A stretch of 64,000 nucleotides of DNA from Saposhnikovia divaricata (Eukaryota; Streptophyta; Magnoliopsida; Apiales; Apiaceae). Below, piece after piece: positions 12,016 through 22,308 of this stretch (positions within the stretch are counted from its first letter, which is position 1; every line of letters starts with the position of its first letter). The position numbers were made by a program, and so were the translations under genes. The notes under the pieces are model-generated. The model made no database searches, had not been told where the DNA came from, and worked only from the letters and a program-made list of their open reading frames with translations. The stretch is taken from the NCBI GenBank assembly GCA_036435485.1, contig CM071601.1:187338939-187402938 (forward strand), in the 5' to 3' direction.

Positions 12016-13218
12016 GGGTAAAAGAGCTATTTCATTACTGTACAATACACAAATTTTCAGTTGGATTACCAGCCCAAAAAAGTTTTCAAACACATAACTG
12101 TACAGTAAAAAAATTCCAATCACAGTACTGTACATTTAAAAAATTTCACGACCGTTAAAGTTGCTTTGACTTTGACGGAAAACGTTACACTGAAAATCAA
12201 CTTTCAATTGGATCACTGAACGTTAAAAAAAATTAAAATTTCAGAAAAAATATATGAATTTAAGTAAAAATTAAGTAAAAAATTCAGAAAAATTATAAAA
12301 TTAAAATTATATGAAATTTTCAGAAAAATTTCGTAAAACAAATTTGAAATTTTTCAATTCGAAAAAATTTGAATTTTTTTAATTCGAAAACATTTATACA
12401 CATATATTAAAATATTCGAAAAAATTTATACGCATATCTAGACAATTTTTGAAATTTTTTAATTCAAAAAGTTTTATACGCATTAAATTGAATGAATATG
12501 TTCATTTTTACATCTGAAAAAAAAAATCAAAATTCAAAATTTTTTTATTCAAATGAGTATGTTCATTTTTAAATTAAATTTAATTTTAATCATTTAAAAA
12601 AAATTCAAAAATTCACTTTTGATTGGAAAAACGTGATATCTTAAAATATTTGTTCCCACGTATCGATTTATACGCATGTAAATTGGATGGGTATGTTCAT
12701 TTTTAAATTTAATTAAATTCTAATCATTCGAAAAAATTTAAAAATTCGAGATAATTACTCTAAATATTCATAAGCCCTAGGTACTAATTGTTTTGATATT
12801 CAAAAAATATCTAAATATTTTAACGATCCAACTTGAATATATGAATTTTAAAAATAATTAAAAATAATTTGTAATTTATCTAAATACTTTGTTTGATTTT
12901 TTTAAAAAGATATCCTTAAATGCTTGTTTATTTTTATTATTTAATTTAAAAAATAAAATTAGTTGATGTCCTAATTGAAATATTAGTCTGAGCAGTGACC
13001 TGTTTGAAATATTTGTCTGAGTAGTGACCTGTTTGAAATATTTTTATTGTTTAACTAATATGCTACGTTATCTCTCCGTTAGTAAATTTAACGGGAGTAA
13101 CGGCAGTGACCTGGTTGAAATTTTTTATTGTTCAAGTGTTTGACTGAAAACTTTTTTGGACTGGTAATCCAACTGAAAGTTTCGGTATTGTACAGTGATG
13201 AAATAGCACTTTTACCCC
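12016..13218. mobile_element. Non-autonomous inverted-repeat DNA transposon, Mutator-like
   Basis: The first 80 or so bases (starting GGGTAAAAGAGCTATTT) are near-perfect reverse complements of the last 80 (ending ...CACTTTTACCCC). The flanks repeat: TTATTCAAC at 12007-12015 and TTATTCAGC at 13219-13227, a 9-bp duplication with one mismatch as expected for Mutator-like elements. An 8-bp duplication (CTTATTCA) is an alternative reading that would fit hAT. The interior is AT-rich, has no coding potential and carries subterminal copies of a GTGACCTGTTTGAAAT motif. Confidence 0.82.
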
Positions 13219-13227
13219 TTATTCAGC

Positions 13228-14133
13228 ATTCAGATTAATCATTCGTTCAGAATTTTAATTGTTCAAAAACTTTTATTCAGATTTAACAAATGACTCCTAA
13301 GTATCTTTTTTACTTATTAGTGCTTTAATAGAGCGTGATCATATATATAGCTCAAAGTAGTAAGAATTTAATTTTTGTTGGTTTTTAGATTTTGAATTCG
13401 ATTTTCAATTTTAATATTTATGGAATTGTAATTATTACAATAATATTTTTATTTAATAAATAAAAATATAAAAAAACTGCTAGACAACTTAATAATTATC
13501 CTATAATTTATTATATCACATTTATAATCGATAATTTTTTTAATAAAATGATGAACCCTATTTATTAATAAGCAAAATCCTTTTTATTGTATTATTTTTT
13601 TATCAAATTTGGTTCGCACTATATTTTGGTTTAATCCCAAGAATCCTATTTCCTCTAGAATTTTATGTTGTTTTATACAATAAATAAAAAAAATCCTATT
13701 ACAATTGTAATTCTTTTATTACAGTTTAATCAAAAAAGACTACGAATACATATGTTGATCTAGGGTGACATGCTTATCTATAACAAATGAGATCCATTTT
13801 TAATGGTACTTCGACACTAAAATTTGGTTCCACCCGTATGATTCCTATTTTTTCGAGGATTCTATATTATTTTTTAATAAAATTGTTAAATACTATTCTA
13901 ATTGTAATTTTTTTAGTATAATTCTATTCAGTTCAGAAATAACGTATTTATCATAATCATGTACATATTTATGTATATATCGGAATCATTTAGTTTTTTT
14001 TCTCGATTTTCTTAAACTAAATTTAAATAAATAATATATAAAATGACCTTTATTAGTAAGCAAATTTTTTGTAAATAACGTAATTTTTTTTATGATCAAT
14101 TTAATTAAATTTTCTCGGGCCCTTATCATCTAA
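13228..14133. other. AT-rich intergenic sequence, no gene seen
   Basis: About 900 bases with no convincing ORF, RNA gene or terminal repeat. Loosely similar T-rich segments around 13600-13720 and 13820-13930 suggest decayed repeat material. Confidence 0.5.
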
Positions 14134-14653
14134 TCTATATATATACTACATATATTACAATAAACGAAAGGAGGTATAATTTGTAGTTTGGTTATCCCCT
14201 TTTTTTTTTGAAAGAAAATAGATTCCATTAAAACAAAGAGTCATACAAAAGGGTCTCCATCAATCGAGAAGGAGGAGACGAGAAAACATTAAAGCAATTA
14301 ATCAAACAAGGTAATTTAGCTAGCTCATGCGCTGCCTTGTTTGCATGCTTTCGAATAAAAGATACAGAAACCCCTTCATTATCTTGGAGATTAGACTAGA
14401 TCATCAACTCAAATAGAACAGGACCGTTAGATATAACAATACTAAAAGTTGTTATATACAGAAGTCCATGGTTCGATTCCCACCAATAACATATTAATTT
14501 AAATTTAATACTAAAAATTATTATATACAAATATGTAAAGTCCGAATTCTTTCAATAACATTTTAAAAATTAATATTTATTATATTATATTACACTATAA
14601 ACCAATTACAAAAAATTAAAAGTAACTCGTGTTTTGCACGAACTATAAGCTAG
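14134..14653 (+). mobile_element. Short Helitron, non-autonomous
   Basis: Begins TCTATATATATACTA after an A and ends CTAG before a T, the A-T insertion rule of Helitrons. A hairpin (TCGTG stem, CACGA partner, 5-base loop) sits about 10 bases before the CTAG end. No Rep/helicase gene is present. Its interior contains a LINE 3' fragment. Confidence 0.72.
14200..14390 (-). pseudogene. LINE 3' end fragment (RNase H C-terminus plus poly(A))
   Basis: On the minus strand a frame ends at 14228. It encodes the last part of a LINE RNase H domain, with the diagnostic block R-K-H-A-N-K-A-A-H-E-L-A-K followed by F-S-S-P-P-S. A short untranslated tail leads to a T10 run at 14200-14209, which is the poly(A) tail on the minus strand. 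Only about 55 codons remain. It lies inside the Helitron, either inserted or captured. Confidence 0.75.
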
Positions 14654-15392
14654 TATCTTATTAATAAGTGAAATTCTGTTTTAATGGTATTTCCTTCTAG
14701 ATTGGTATATCCTAGAATTACTGGAATTTTGATGTAATTACAATTCTTTATTATAAATTACTGAGTTGCATGAATAACGTAGTTTTCTTCTGTATTTTTA
14801 TCATTTTTGATGTACTTTTTTATGATAAATAAAATAAACTTTATAAAAATTTTGAAAAAAATAATCAATTTAAATAAATTATCTAATACATATATATTCA
14901 TGAATTATGACATGTCACGTCATTTAAAAAAAATAATAAGAAAATTTTGGATTCTCCAATATCACTCAAAAATTAAACCAAATGATGAGATTTGATCACG
15001 TTTATGTAATTTTAACTGTTGAGATCATGTTTATAGTATAATTTTACCTGGACCAACTTGACTTATGCACATCGTAGGTGGCATCTACCATTAATATTAT
15101 GATAGTTAGAACTAGAGAAACTTTTTTATTTTAAAAAGTTGCATCGAAAGAGATGCATTATACTTTGAGAAAAATTATTTATCAAGAAAATAATTTTGAT
15201 AAAATTATAATAAAAAGGTGATTTTCCCTTAATATTTTTTTGGACAAAATTGTGGTTGTTTATGGACTTTAATAAGCAGTCTACCTCTACCAATCTGAAT
15301 TAAATATTTAAATGGCATGAAAAAGGGATGCGGGACAAATTGGATTTTGTAGATAGAAGATATATCCATTTAATTCCAAGAATATACAGCAA
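14654..15392. other. Intergenic, no gene seen
   Basis: AT-rich sequence between the Helitron and the tRNA gene. The short open frames here have no recognisable features. Confidence 0.5.
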
Positions 15393-15464
15393 ATCAAAGT
15401 GGCGCAGCGGAAGCGTGGTGGGCCCATAACCCACAGGTCCCAGGATCGAAACCTGGTTTTGATA
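15393..15464 (+). tRNA. Initiator tRNA-Met (CAU) with variant acceptor stem
   Basis: 72 bases fold into a full cloverleaf. The D-arm (GCGCAGCGGAAGCG), the anticodon arm GGGCCCATAACCC and the T-arm (CCAGGATCGAAACCTGG) match the plant initiator; the AUCG T-loop marks an initiator and not an elongator. The acceptor stem differs: ATCAAAG pairs with TTTTGAT, where the usual gene has ATCAGAG/CTCTGAT. The change at position 5 is matched by its partner and the last pair becomes G-U, so the stem is kept. A CAA lies just upstream, a TATA-like AATATAC lies about 12 bases upstream, and a T run follows, all as in expressed plant tRNA genes. Its 3' end no longer matches the primer sites of the copia elements here. 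Confidence 0.93.
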
Positions 15465-15468
15465 CATA

Positions 15469-15475
15469 TTTTTTT
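15469..15475 (+). terminator. RNA polymerase III terminator of the tRNA gene
   Basis: Seven T residues beginning 5 bases after the tRNA 3' end. Confidence 0.8.
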
Positions 15476-15492
15476 GTCAGATTTATTTGATA

Positions 15493-17030
15493 CTAGCTTA
15501 TAACCCGTGCGTTGCACGACTTATTTTTTAATATCTATAATTATATTAATTTTTTAAATTTTATATATTATTAATTTACATATCTAATTGTTATTAAATA
15601 ATTGATATTTAAAAGATTTTACACATTCGATTCAATATTTGTACTCTATCTTGAATTCTTAAAATTTGATTTTTATGATTTTACAGCCCATGTGAAATTA
15701 ACAAAATAATCTTTAATTTAGTTATGATTTAATAATAATTTTCTAAGTAAAGCTACGCAGAAACAATATAGAGAAGAAATTGACGATTTTTTACGTTAAA
15801 TTTTCTATTCGATTTATGAATTATACTTATAATTCGTTTTGATAATCAAAATATCCCTGTTATTATTTGAATATAGTTCTACTAACAACTAAATACAATT
15901 TTAATAATAAGTGTACGAGAGATTTTGTCTAAAACTTTCATCGGTAGTCTGGTCCTCGGCACGACAAAATAATAAGAACAGTTAGATCTTAAAATAAATA
16001 GATGATAACCATTGGATCTAGCATAAAAAAATATTTTATATTTTAATATGTTATAAACTAAAAAGTATATTTATATTGAAATACAAAAAGGTGTATGTCA
16101 ATGATTTAAATAATATATAAATAAGTTTTCAACATTGAATAGCATTATCAATGTTGTTCTTCAATATTGAATAGGATTAATGCAAAAATTCGTTATTAAA
16201 TTTTTTTCTTTAGATTCTGAGTGTTTCATTATAATAATAATTATCAAATCACCACTAAATTAAAGATAATTTTATGAGTTTCGTGTGAATTGTAAAATCA
16301 TCCAAATCTGATTTCTAGATCTTAAGATAGAGCCCAAATAGTAAATATGAATTTTTTTAATACTAATAAAAAAATTAATAAAATTCAATTCTAAGACATA
16401 TCCTTTTAAGATTATAATTTTCTAATACGAAGAGGTGTATGTCAATGATTTAAATAATATATAATTAAGTTTTCTATATTGAATAACATTATCAATGTAG
16501 ATCTTCTACATTGAATAGGAATAATGCAAAAATTCGTAATTAAAATTTCTCTTGAGATTCTGAGTGTTTCCATTTTAATAATAATTATTAAATTATCACT
16601 AAATTAAAGATAATTTTATGAGTTTTGTGTAGATTGTAAATCATCCAAATCTGATTTTTAGATCTCAAGATAGAGTCCAAATAGTAAATATGAATTTTTT
16701 AATACTAATAAACAATAAATAAAATTCAATTCTAGTACAACCTTTTTTAATTATATCCTTTTCAGATTATAATTTTTTTAAAAATATTCAATTCTAATAC
16801 AACCTTTTTTGATTATATCCTTTTTAGATTATAATTTTCTTTCTAAAATTCACTTCTAACACAACCTTTTGTAATTATATCCTATTTAGATTATAACTTT
16901 CTCTTTTAATATGATGTAATCTTGATCGTCTATTTTTAAAAATATTAAATTCGATGGTTGAGATTAGTTTGGTAGTACAGTGACTAAAATTATGGATAAA
17001 ATCACTCTTACACTTATTATATATAAAGGA
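15493..17030 (-). mobile_element. Non-autonomous Helitron, reverse orientation
   Basis: On the minus strand it begins TCCTTTATATATAATAAG at 17030 after an A and ends CTAG at 15493 before a T. It has the terminal hairpin CGTGC-AAC-GCACG about 8 bases inside the 3' end. There is no coding sequence. It holds a 344-bp direct duplication (16091-16434 and 16435-about 16778) and several 45-bp copies of a TTATATCCTTTTTAGATTAT motif near 16735-16900. Confidence 0.72.
16091..16778. repeat. 344-bp tandem duplication inside the Helitron
   Basis: Both units begin GTGTATGTCAATGATTTAAA and run in parallel with scattered substitutions and small indels. Neither codes for protein. Confidence 0.85.
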
Positions 17031-17295
17031 TATAATATCCTTTTCATATTATAATTTTCTTTTTTTAAAATTCAATTCCAATACAACCTTTTTTAATTAT
17101 ATCCTTTTTAGATTATAATTTTCTTTTTTTTAATGATATCCTTTTTAGATTATAATTTCCTTTTTAGATTATAATTTCCTTTTTAATATTATATAATCTT
17201 GATCGTCTATTTTTAAAAATATTAGATTCGACGGTTGAGATTATTTTGGTAGTACAGTGACCAAACCAAAAATAAGGATAAGATCCCTCTTACGC
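17031..17295 (-). mobile_element. Truncated Helitron 5'-end copy
   Basis: This repeats the right-hand part of the adjacent Helitron, including the TTGATCGTCTATTTTTAAAA block and the ...ACGGTTGAGAT...CAGTGACC stretch. It stops at CTCTTACGCTTATT without the terminal dozen bases, so it is a partial copy or the remains of an earlier insertion. Confidence 0.6.
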
Positions 17296-17358
17296 TTATT
17301 GGTTGCTGCTACCTCATTGGATTATACCCAGTATTGAAGACATTATATTTTTTGTAAA

Positions 17359-17690
17359 AGCAAGTCCAATGCTAGATGCTAAATTGCTATTGCTATAATA
17401 TAGAATCAAAAAGTGAATTTTGGTGCTAAAATAAAACTCACCCTCCAAAGCTAGACATTATATCTTTTAATTTTCACCTAACTCTTTTAAGTTCTATTGA
17501 ATATTCTCAACAAACTCATCTCATTCCAGTTAAATGATGATGTGGCATGGAAGCATAAATGCATCAATGGTTTCAAATTTAGCACCAAGGATGCATCCAA
17601 CTATAGCACCCCTTTGGAGAAGAGTTTTTTAGCACTTGGTGCTATAATATAGCAATTGCACCAAGGATAGTATTGCATTGGACTTGCTCT
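17359..17690. mobile_element. MITE with AGCAAGTCCAATGC termini
   Basis: The left end AGCAAGTCCAATGC is matched in reverse complement at the right end (GCATTGGACTTGCTCT). Further inverted matches around CTATAATATAG and TTAGCACC lie inside. It is 332 bp and non-coding. No clean target duplication could be fixed, so the superfamily is left open. Confidence 0.7.
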
Positions 17691-17727
17691 ACAGCCATAT
17701 CAAATTGTTATCCAACTCTACTTTCTT

Positions 17728-18817
17728 TGGGTAGAAAAAGAAGAATAGTTTTTATGGGGTTCCGAATAAGAGATTGAACAAAAGCTTTCAGCTTTTTATA
17801 TAGGTAGACATCTACCTCTATATGTAGGCTCTAACCTCTCTTTTCTCCACCCCAAAACCATTACAGCCTTAATCAATCTAGTAATAAATATATCAATCAA
17901 TGATATGTAACTCCCACATTTACTTATATACTCAATCAATGATATGTAACTCCCACATTTACTAATAATAATATAAGTAATGTATTATTATTATTATTTT
18001 AGATATTATATTTGATAAAATAAGTCAAATATAACATCTCCCACTTGACTTTTTATCAAATATTTTTCATGACTCCCAAATTATCTAGAGTCAAAAATTC
18101 TAATATGAATTTTCTATATTTATTAGAGTTACATTCCATATTTCATGACTCAAATTTTCCGAGTCGAATCAAACCAACATGTTTGACCAAATACTTTTAC
18201 AGAATTGTTTTCTGTTAAATATTCACAACATCTGATTAAACATTGTCACTTTCACATCTTGCAACACATTCATGTTTCTTAATTCCCAATTTCAACTCTA
18301 CCATAACTCAGTAGATCTCTTGAAATTGAATTCTCATTATCTTCAAAATTCGCACCAGAACAACCAATGTCTTTAGGCATGTCTACCTCATAACCAATTA
18401 GTGGTGCAATATAGGCTTCTAGTACTTCAATACCTTATTCACAACCTCTCACTAGGCTTGATTAGGATTTCTTTCGTATCCATTCACTAGACCAATTAAA
18501 TACGCCAAGTCAAGTCAATCGATTATACAACATCGAACTTCCGACTACTTGCGCATATGATACATCAAGTACCTTTTCCGCATTAACCGTTTCCCCATTA
18601 CCAATGGGTACACTCCTTCCTGTTGGGGGAAATGAAATATGTTACAAATGGTTAGGAACTTATACAATATTTCTGCACTTTAGCCGATGATATATTAATC
18701 CAAGTTCCTTGCAAGTTTTTACTCTCCCCAGTACTTCAACTACCAAAAAATAATTTTACTCTAGCCAAAACTTCGATTATGTTATATTTGACTTATTTTA
18801 TCAAATATAATATCTAA

Positions 18818-18900
<83 letters not shown>

Positions 18901-19115
18901 ATTACTTATATTATTATTAGTAAATGTGGGAGTTACATATCATTGTTTGATATATTTATTACAAGATTGATTAAGGCTGTTATGGTTTTTGGGGTGGAGA
19001 AAAGAGAGGTTAGAGACTACATATAGAGGTAGATGTTTACCTAAAAAAAAGCTGAAAGCTTTTGTTCAATCTCTTATTAGGAACCCCATAAAAAATATTC
19101 TTCTTTTTCTTCACA
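17728..19115. repeat. Two LTR-like arms in inverted orientation
   Basis: The right arm (18780-19115) has LTR form, starting TGTTATATTTGAC and ending TTCTTCACA. The left arm (17728-18036) is its reverse complement with about 90% similarity by eye. Inside the left arm the minus strand shows AAGTGGGAGA directly before TGTTATA, which looks like a polypurine tract plus LTR start. A degraded tRNA-Met-like primer site (TTGTTATCAAAGC, near 19167) follows the right arm. The 740-bp centre has no coding frame. Transcribed through, the arms would form a long hairpin. Confidence 0.8.
18818..18899. repeat. (AAT)n microsatellite, about 27 units
   Basis: Uninterrupted AAT trinucleotides in the right inverted arm. 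The matching position of the left arm has only a few units (17984-18000), so the tract expanded in one arm. Confidence 0.95.
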
Positions 19116-19295
19116 TATATTGTAATATCTATATTTTTTTGTAGACTGATTATTCCTTCATTGTTATCAAAGCGTCAATAAAACATCTTTGGGTGTGTTA
19201 CCCAGCAAAAACTATCTAGCGTGCCAAGGATAAAAGCAGGACTGGCTGTACAGTTTACACAATTCAAACAGGATGACCCGATGAGGAATGTGTTA

Positions 19296-19400
19296 CTTCT
19301 CTGTTGAGACCTGACGCAATGTATTTGTGCATGGCAAGATCTGTGGTAGAGCCCTGCTAATAGTACTAATGCAAATTAGAGTGAATCCTACATGCACTGT
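19296..19400 (-). pseudogene. Fragment of the UBA gene: exon 4 plus start of its 5' intron
   Basis: The minus strand of 19296-19353 matches the first part of exon 4 of the UBA-domain gene at 32844-32945, including the AG acceptor and the block K-Y-I-A-S-G-L. The similarity runs into the upstream intron (to about 19400, matching about 32946-32995). It stops sharply before the second half of the exon. No other exon of the gene is present nearby, so this is a partial duplicate and not a gene. Confidence 0.8.
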
Positions 19401-19568
19401 TTTAATTAACTGCACTACGCATGTAAGATCTGTGGAGATCTAGATCATATACATGTCTTGAAGATTAACCTGAAGAAGTTGTATTATTGTTGCTTTCAAA
19501 ATCAGCAATCCAATAATGATAAGAGTACAACAAAATATTAGTGACATAAAAATAAAAGGTTTTCATGT

Positions 19569-19749
19569 GCCTGAGGATGACCTCAGGGTTATACATGAGG
19601 TTAAAACATTTCCAATATAAATTTAAGGGTATTTATGTAAATTACTGATGAAAAATTAATATTTACAAAAATGTCCCTGCGGCCCCTTACATTATAAGTA
19701 CATATTTGTTACAACCTTAGGGGAGATCCCTGAGGTCGTACTCAGGCCC
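19569..19749. mobile_element. Possible short MITE
   Basis: The ends match as inverted repeats: GCCTGAGGATGACCTCAGGG on the left and, on the other strand, GCCTGAGTACGACCTCAGGG on the right. It is about 180 bp and non-coding. A related palindromic block lies at 28456-28650. No firm target duplication was found. Confidence 0.45.
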
Positions 19750-19832
19750 AGTTTTCTCAAAATAAAAATCTTAGAACAAATTAGTACAAAATAATCCTAA
19801 TTATCACTTCTCCATGAGAAACTTCAGTTTCT

Positions 19833-20163
19833 TCAAACAACATACGTGTTATTTCTGCCAAAAGTTTCTTTTTCTTTAGCTTCCTTCTTTATTTGCAGAA
19901 ACCTACTACTCATATCTATTTCCGATAGATTGGAGGGTGGAACTCTAGTAGGCAGTTGATTATTATGCTTCCTAGTCGACCCTTTCAATCTCGGTTGATT
20001 AGTTTTTTGGGTCAAACATACAAAATTTTGGTAGAAAACATGAGAGCCATGCAGAATTTAAAACGATCATTTTACCTGGAAACTTGGTGTTGTTCTTTAC
20101 ACTTTTCGTTACTCATATTATTTTGAATTCCACATTCAGTGACGAAATAACTCACTTTGGACC
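19833..20163 (-). pseudogene. Possible exons of an unrecognised host gene, cut by the gypsy insertion
   Basis: On the minus strand, 20163-20076 is an open stretch bounded by a good donor (CAG then GTAAAATG). Its acceptor (TTAG before GTCC) now lies across the gypsy element at 26088 and on. A second open stretch at 20015-19833, rich in Lys, Ser and Arg, follows downstream. A third candidate is at 26430-26500. No family is recognised and stops occur between the pieces. This could be a dead gene or chance. Confidence 0.3.
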
Positions 20164-20538
20164 TGTTGGAGGCCAATCCCCTTAATGGGATGGACCGAAG
20201 GCCCATTACCATGAATCCGAAGGAAGCCCATGACCGTCTGGACCGTTCGTTCACAACGGTCTTGTGGTTACACGATCCTAAGGACGTGGGACACGTCTCC
20301 CCATGATACCCACTCTTTGGGTAACCTCCTGAAAGGAAAAGGATATTGTTTAGTCAGGTTCAATTTTCTCATTGATACACAATTAGACACAGGACACAAA
20401 CTCTCTACGTTCAAAATATCTTACCAAAATCGACTAACTTATTCTCACACCGGAGGTGAATCGGGGGGCCAATCCCTTGCATTTTTCTTCATTGCAGGTC
20501 CGACCAAATCAAGGTCTGGGAGAAATTCAGTCGTAACA
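20164..20538 (+). repeat. 5' LTR of the gypsy element
   Basis: Starts TGTTGGAGGC and ends GTAACA. Its partner at 25717-26083 is 8 bp shorter near the start. Confidence 0.92.
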
Positions 20539-20540
20539 TT

Positions 20541-20558
20541 TGGCACCGTCTGTGGGAA
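20541..20558 (+). other. Primer-binding site of the gypsy element
   Basis: TGGCACCGTCTGTGGGAA follows the LTR after two bases, the form seen in Tat-type gypsy elements. The priming tRNA is not identified. Confidence 0.7.
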
Positions 20559-20595
20559 CGTAGAGATACGTTTGTGTTGAAATTTACCAGCAACT

Positions 20596-22305
20596 ATGAC
20601 GAACGAAGAAACACCTGTAAGTGACAACCTCACTATGGCTGGAGGCAGCCGCACTCCTCCTGTAATCCCGAGGCTACTGAATTTTGAAGAAGAGGGGGAT
20701 ATACCATCTCCCGAGGAACAACAAGAGATGCTTATGAAGTGGCGAGAGGAGCAGAAAGCCAAGGGGAAGCAGAAACAGAGGGAGAAAGAAAAGAGCAATG
20801 GGGACGCAAAAAGATTGGCCAAACAGAGGGAGGCCGACCGTTTGAGGTTGCAAGCCCTAAAGCTCCAGAGAGCAGAAATTGAACTCTAGGAGAAGGTGCT
20901 ACGGGAGGCCCTGGAGTCCGAAGACTCGGATCCCGAGAACCGAATAGAGAAGAGGCCCAGAGACGATGAAGATGAGTCGTGGAACTCTGAATCATACTCT
21001 AGGCGATCCCGATCGAAGGTAGTTTACTCCTCCAATTTGGAAGAAGAAGGTCCTCATACCGATGACAGAATTCGAAGGATCGAGAAAGTCATGTTTGGGG
21101 AAAGAAGGATCAGCCACGAGCCCATGGTAACTGAAGATGTTGAGCAATTTCGACCACCCCCTGGGAGGCAGTTCCCAAAGATGTACGAGTTTAATGGGAA
21201 GGGTGATCCCGAAGACTATTGTGAGAAATACGAATCTCTCATGACTGGTATGGGACACTGTGACATAATGCTTTGTAAAATGTTCAAAACGTACCTAAAA
21301 GGGCCGGCGTCCATGTGGTACCGCTCGCTGAGGCCCAGGTCGATTAGTTCGTACGAACAAATCAAAAGGAGATTCTTGAGGCACTATTCTAATTTGTGTC
21401 GAAGAGAGAAGGATACCGAGTCTCTGATCCACTGTAGACAGGGGCCGAATGAAGAGATTGGCGAGTATCTGGATAGGTTTAAGGAAGAAGCTGGAATGGT
21501 GACCAACCTGGACAAGGTCAAAGCTGCTAGATTCCTCTCTGCCGGACTCGACCCCATTAAAGGTAAGAAGCTTAGATCTTCTCTTTACGATATGCCTCCA
21601 AAGTCTTTAAATGATATATATTTTCGGGGAGAGGCTATTAGAAGGAAGATGGGGTCTATTGTGGGGTATAAGGACAATAAGAAGAGTGATAGGGATGACA
21701 AAAGGGACGATCGAAGAGGTCGTGGTGATATTAAAAGTAGGTTGAAGGACACAAGGCCTGACAAAGGGGTCGAACGTAGGAGGGATAGAAATAGTACGGT
21801 GTTCATACCTCTAAATACCCCTATCTCGAAGATTCTCCATGAGATCAAGGGTAAGCCTGGGTTCGTTCGACCAGCCAGGCTAAAGACCCCTGAACACAAG
21901 AGGAATGAGAACAAGTATTGTCATTACCATCGGGATAAAGGACACAACACGGAAGAATGTTACCATCTGAAGAAGTTGATTGAGAGGATGATCAAGGATG
22001 AAGAATTAACCCAATTTGTGGGAGACCTGAGAGACAAGCTAGAGTCTAAAGAGAAAAAGAAGGAGGCTGGGAGTTCAGAGAAGTACAAGGGCGAAGTTAG
22101 AACAATATACGGAGGAACTATACTGGATCGGGATAGCAAGACAGCCCGAAAGAAGTACGCCAGGCAAATCTACAACCTCTATCAGTCAAGCGCTGCTAAG
22201 CAACCATTGCCTATCTCCTTCACGGAGGATGATTTTGAAGATGTGATATGGCCGAACGAAGACCCACTTGTTATAAATCCAGTGATTGGGGAAAACAAGA
22301 TTTAG
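20596..22305 (+). pseudogene. gag: Gypsy gag, one internal stop
   Basis: A single frame runs from the ATG at 20596 to the TAG at 22303, interrupted by a TAG at 20887-20889. The N-terminus is acidic and Lys/Glu-rich. The retrotransposon gag domain (PF03732-type) spans about 21170-21640, with a K-G-P-A-S-M-W-Y block and an F-L-x-H-Y-S block. A basic linker and a CHYHRDKGHNTEEC zinc-like motif near 21910-21960 follow, then an L-K-K-L-I-E block. Both stops fit C-to-T change of a CAG codon. The next domain, protease, continues in the same frame after the 22303 stop. Confidence 0.88.
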
Positions 22306-22308
22306 AAA

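Noticed and set aside
14807..14995. 62-codon plus-strand frame rich in Lys, Ile and Asn
   Set aside because: Composition of random AT-rich DNA; no homology signal.
15308..15517. 69-codon minus-strand frame
   Set aside because: Runs antisense through the tRNA-iMet gene; chance frame.
20445..20995. Minus-strand frames over the gypsy LTR and gag start
   Set aside because: They overlap clear gag coding and LTR sequence; no domain.
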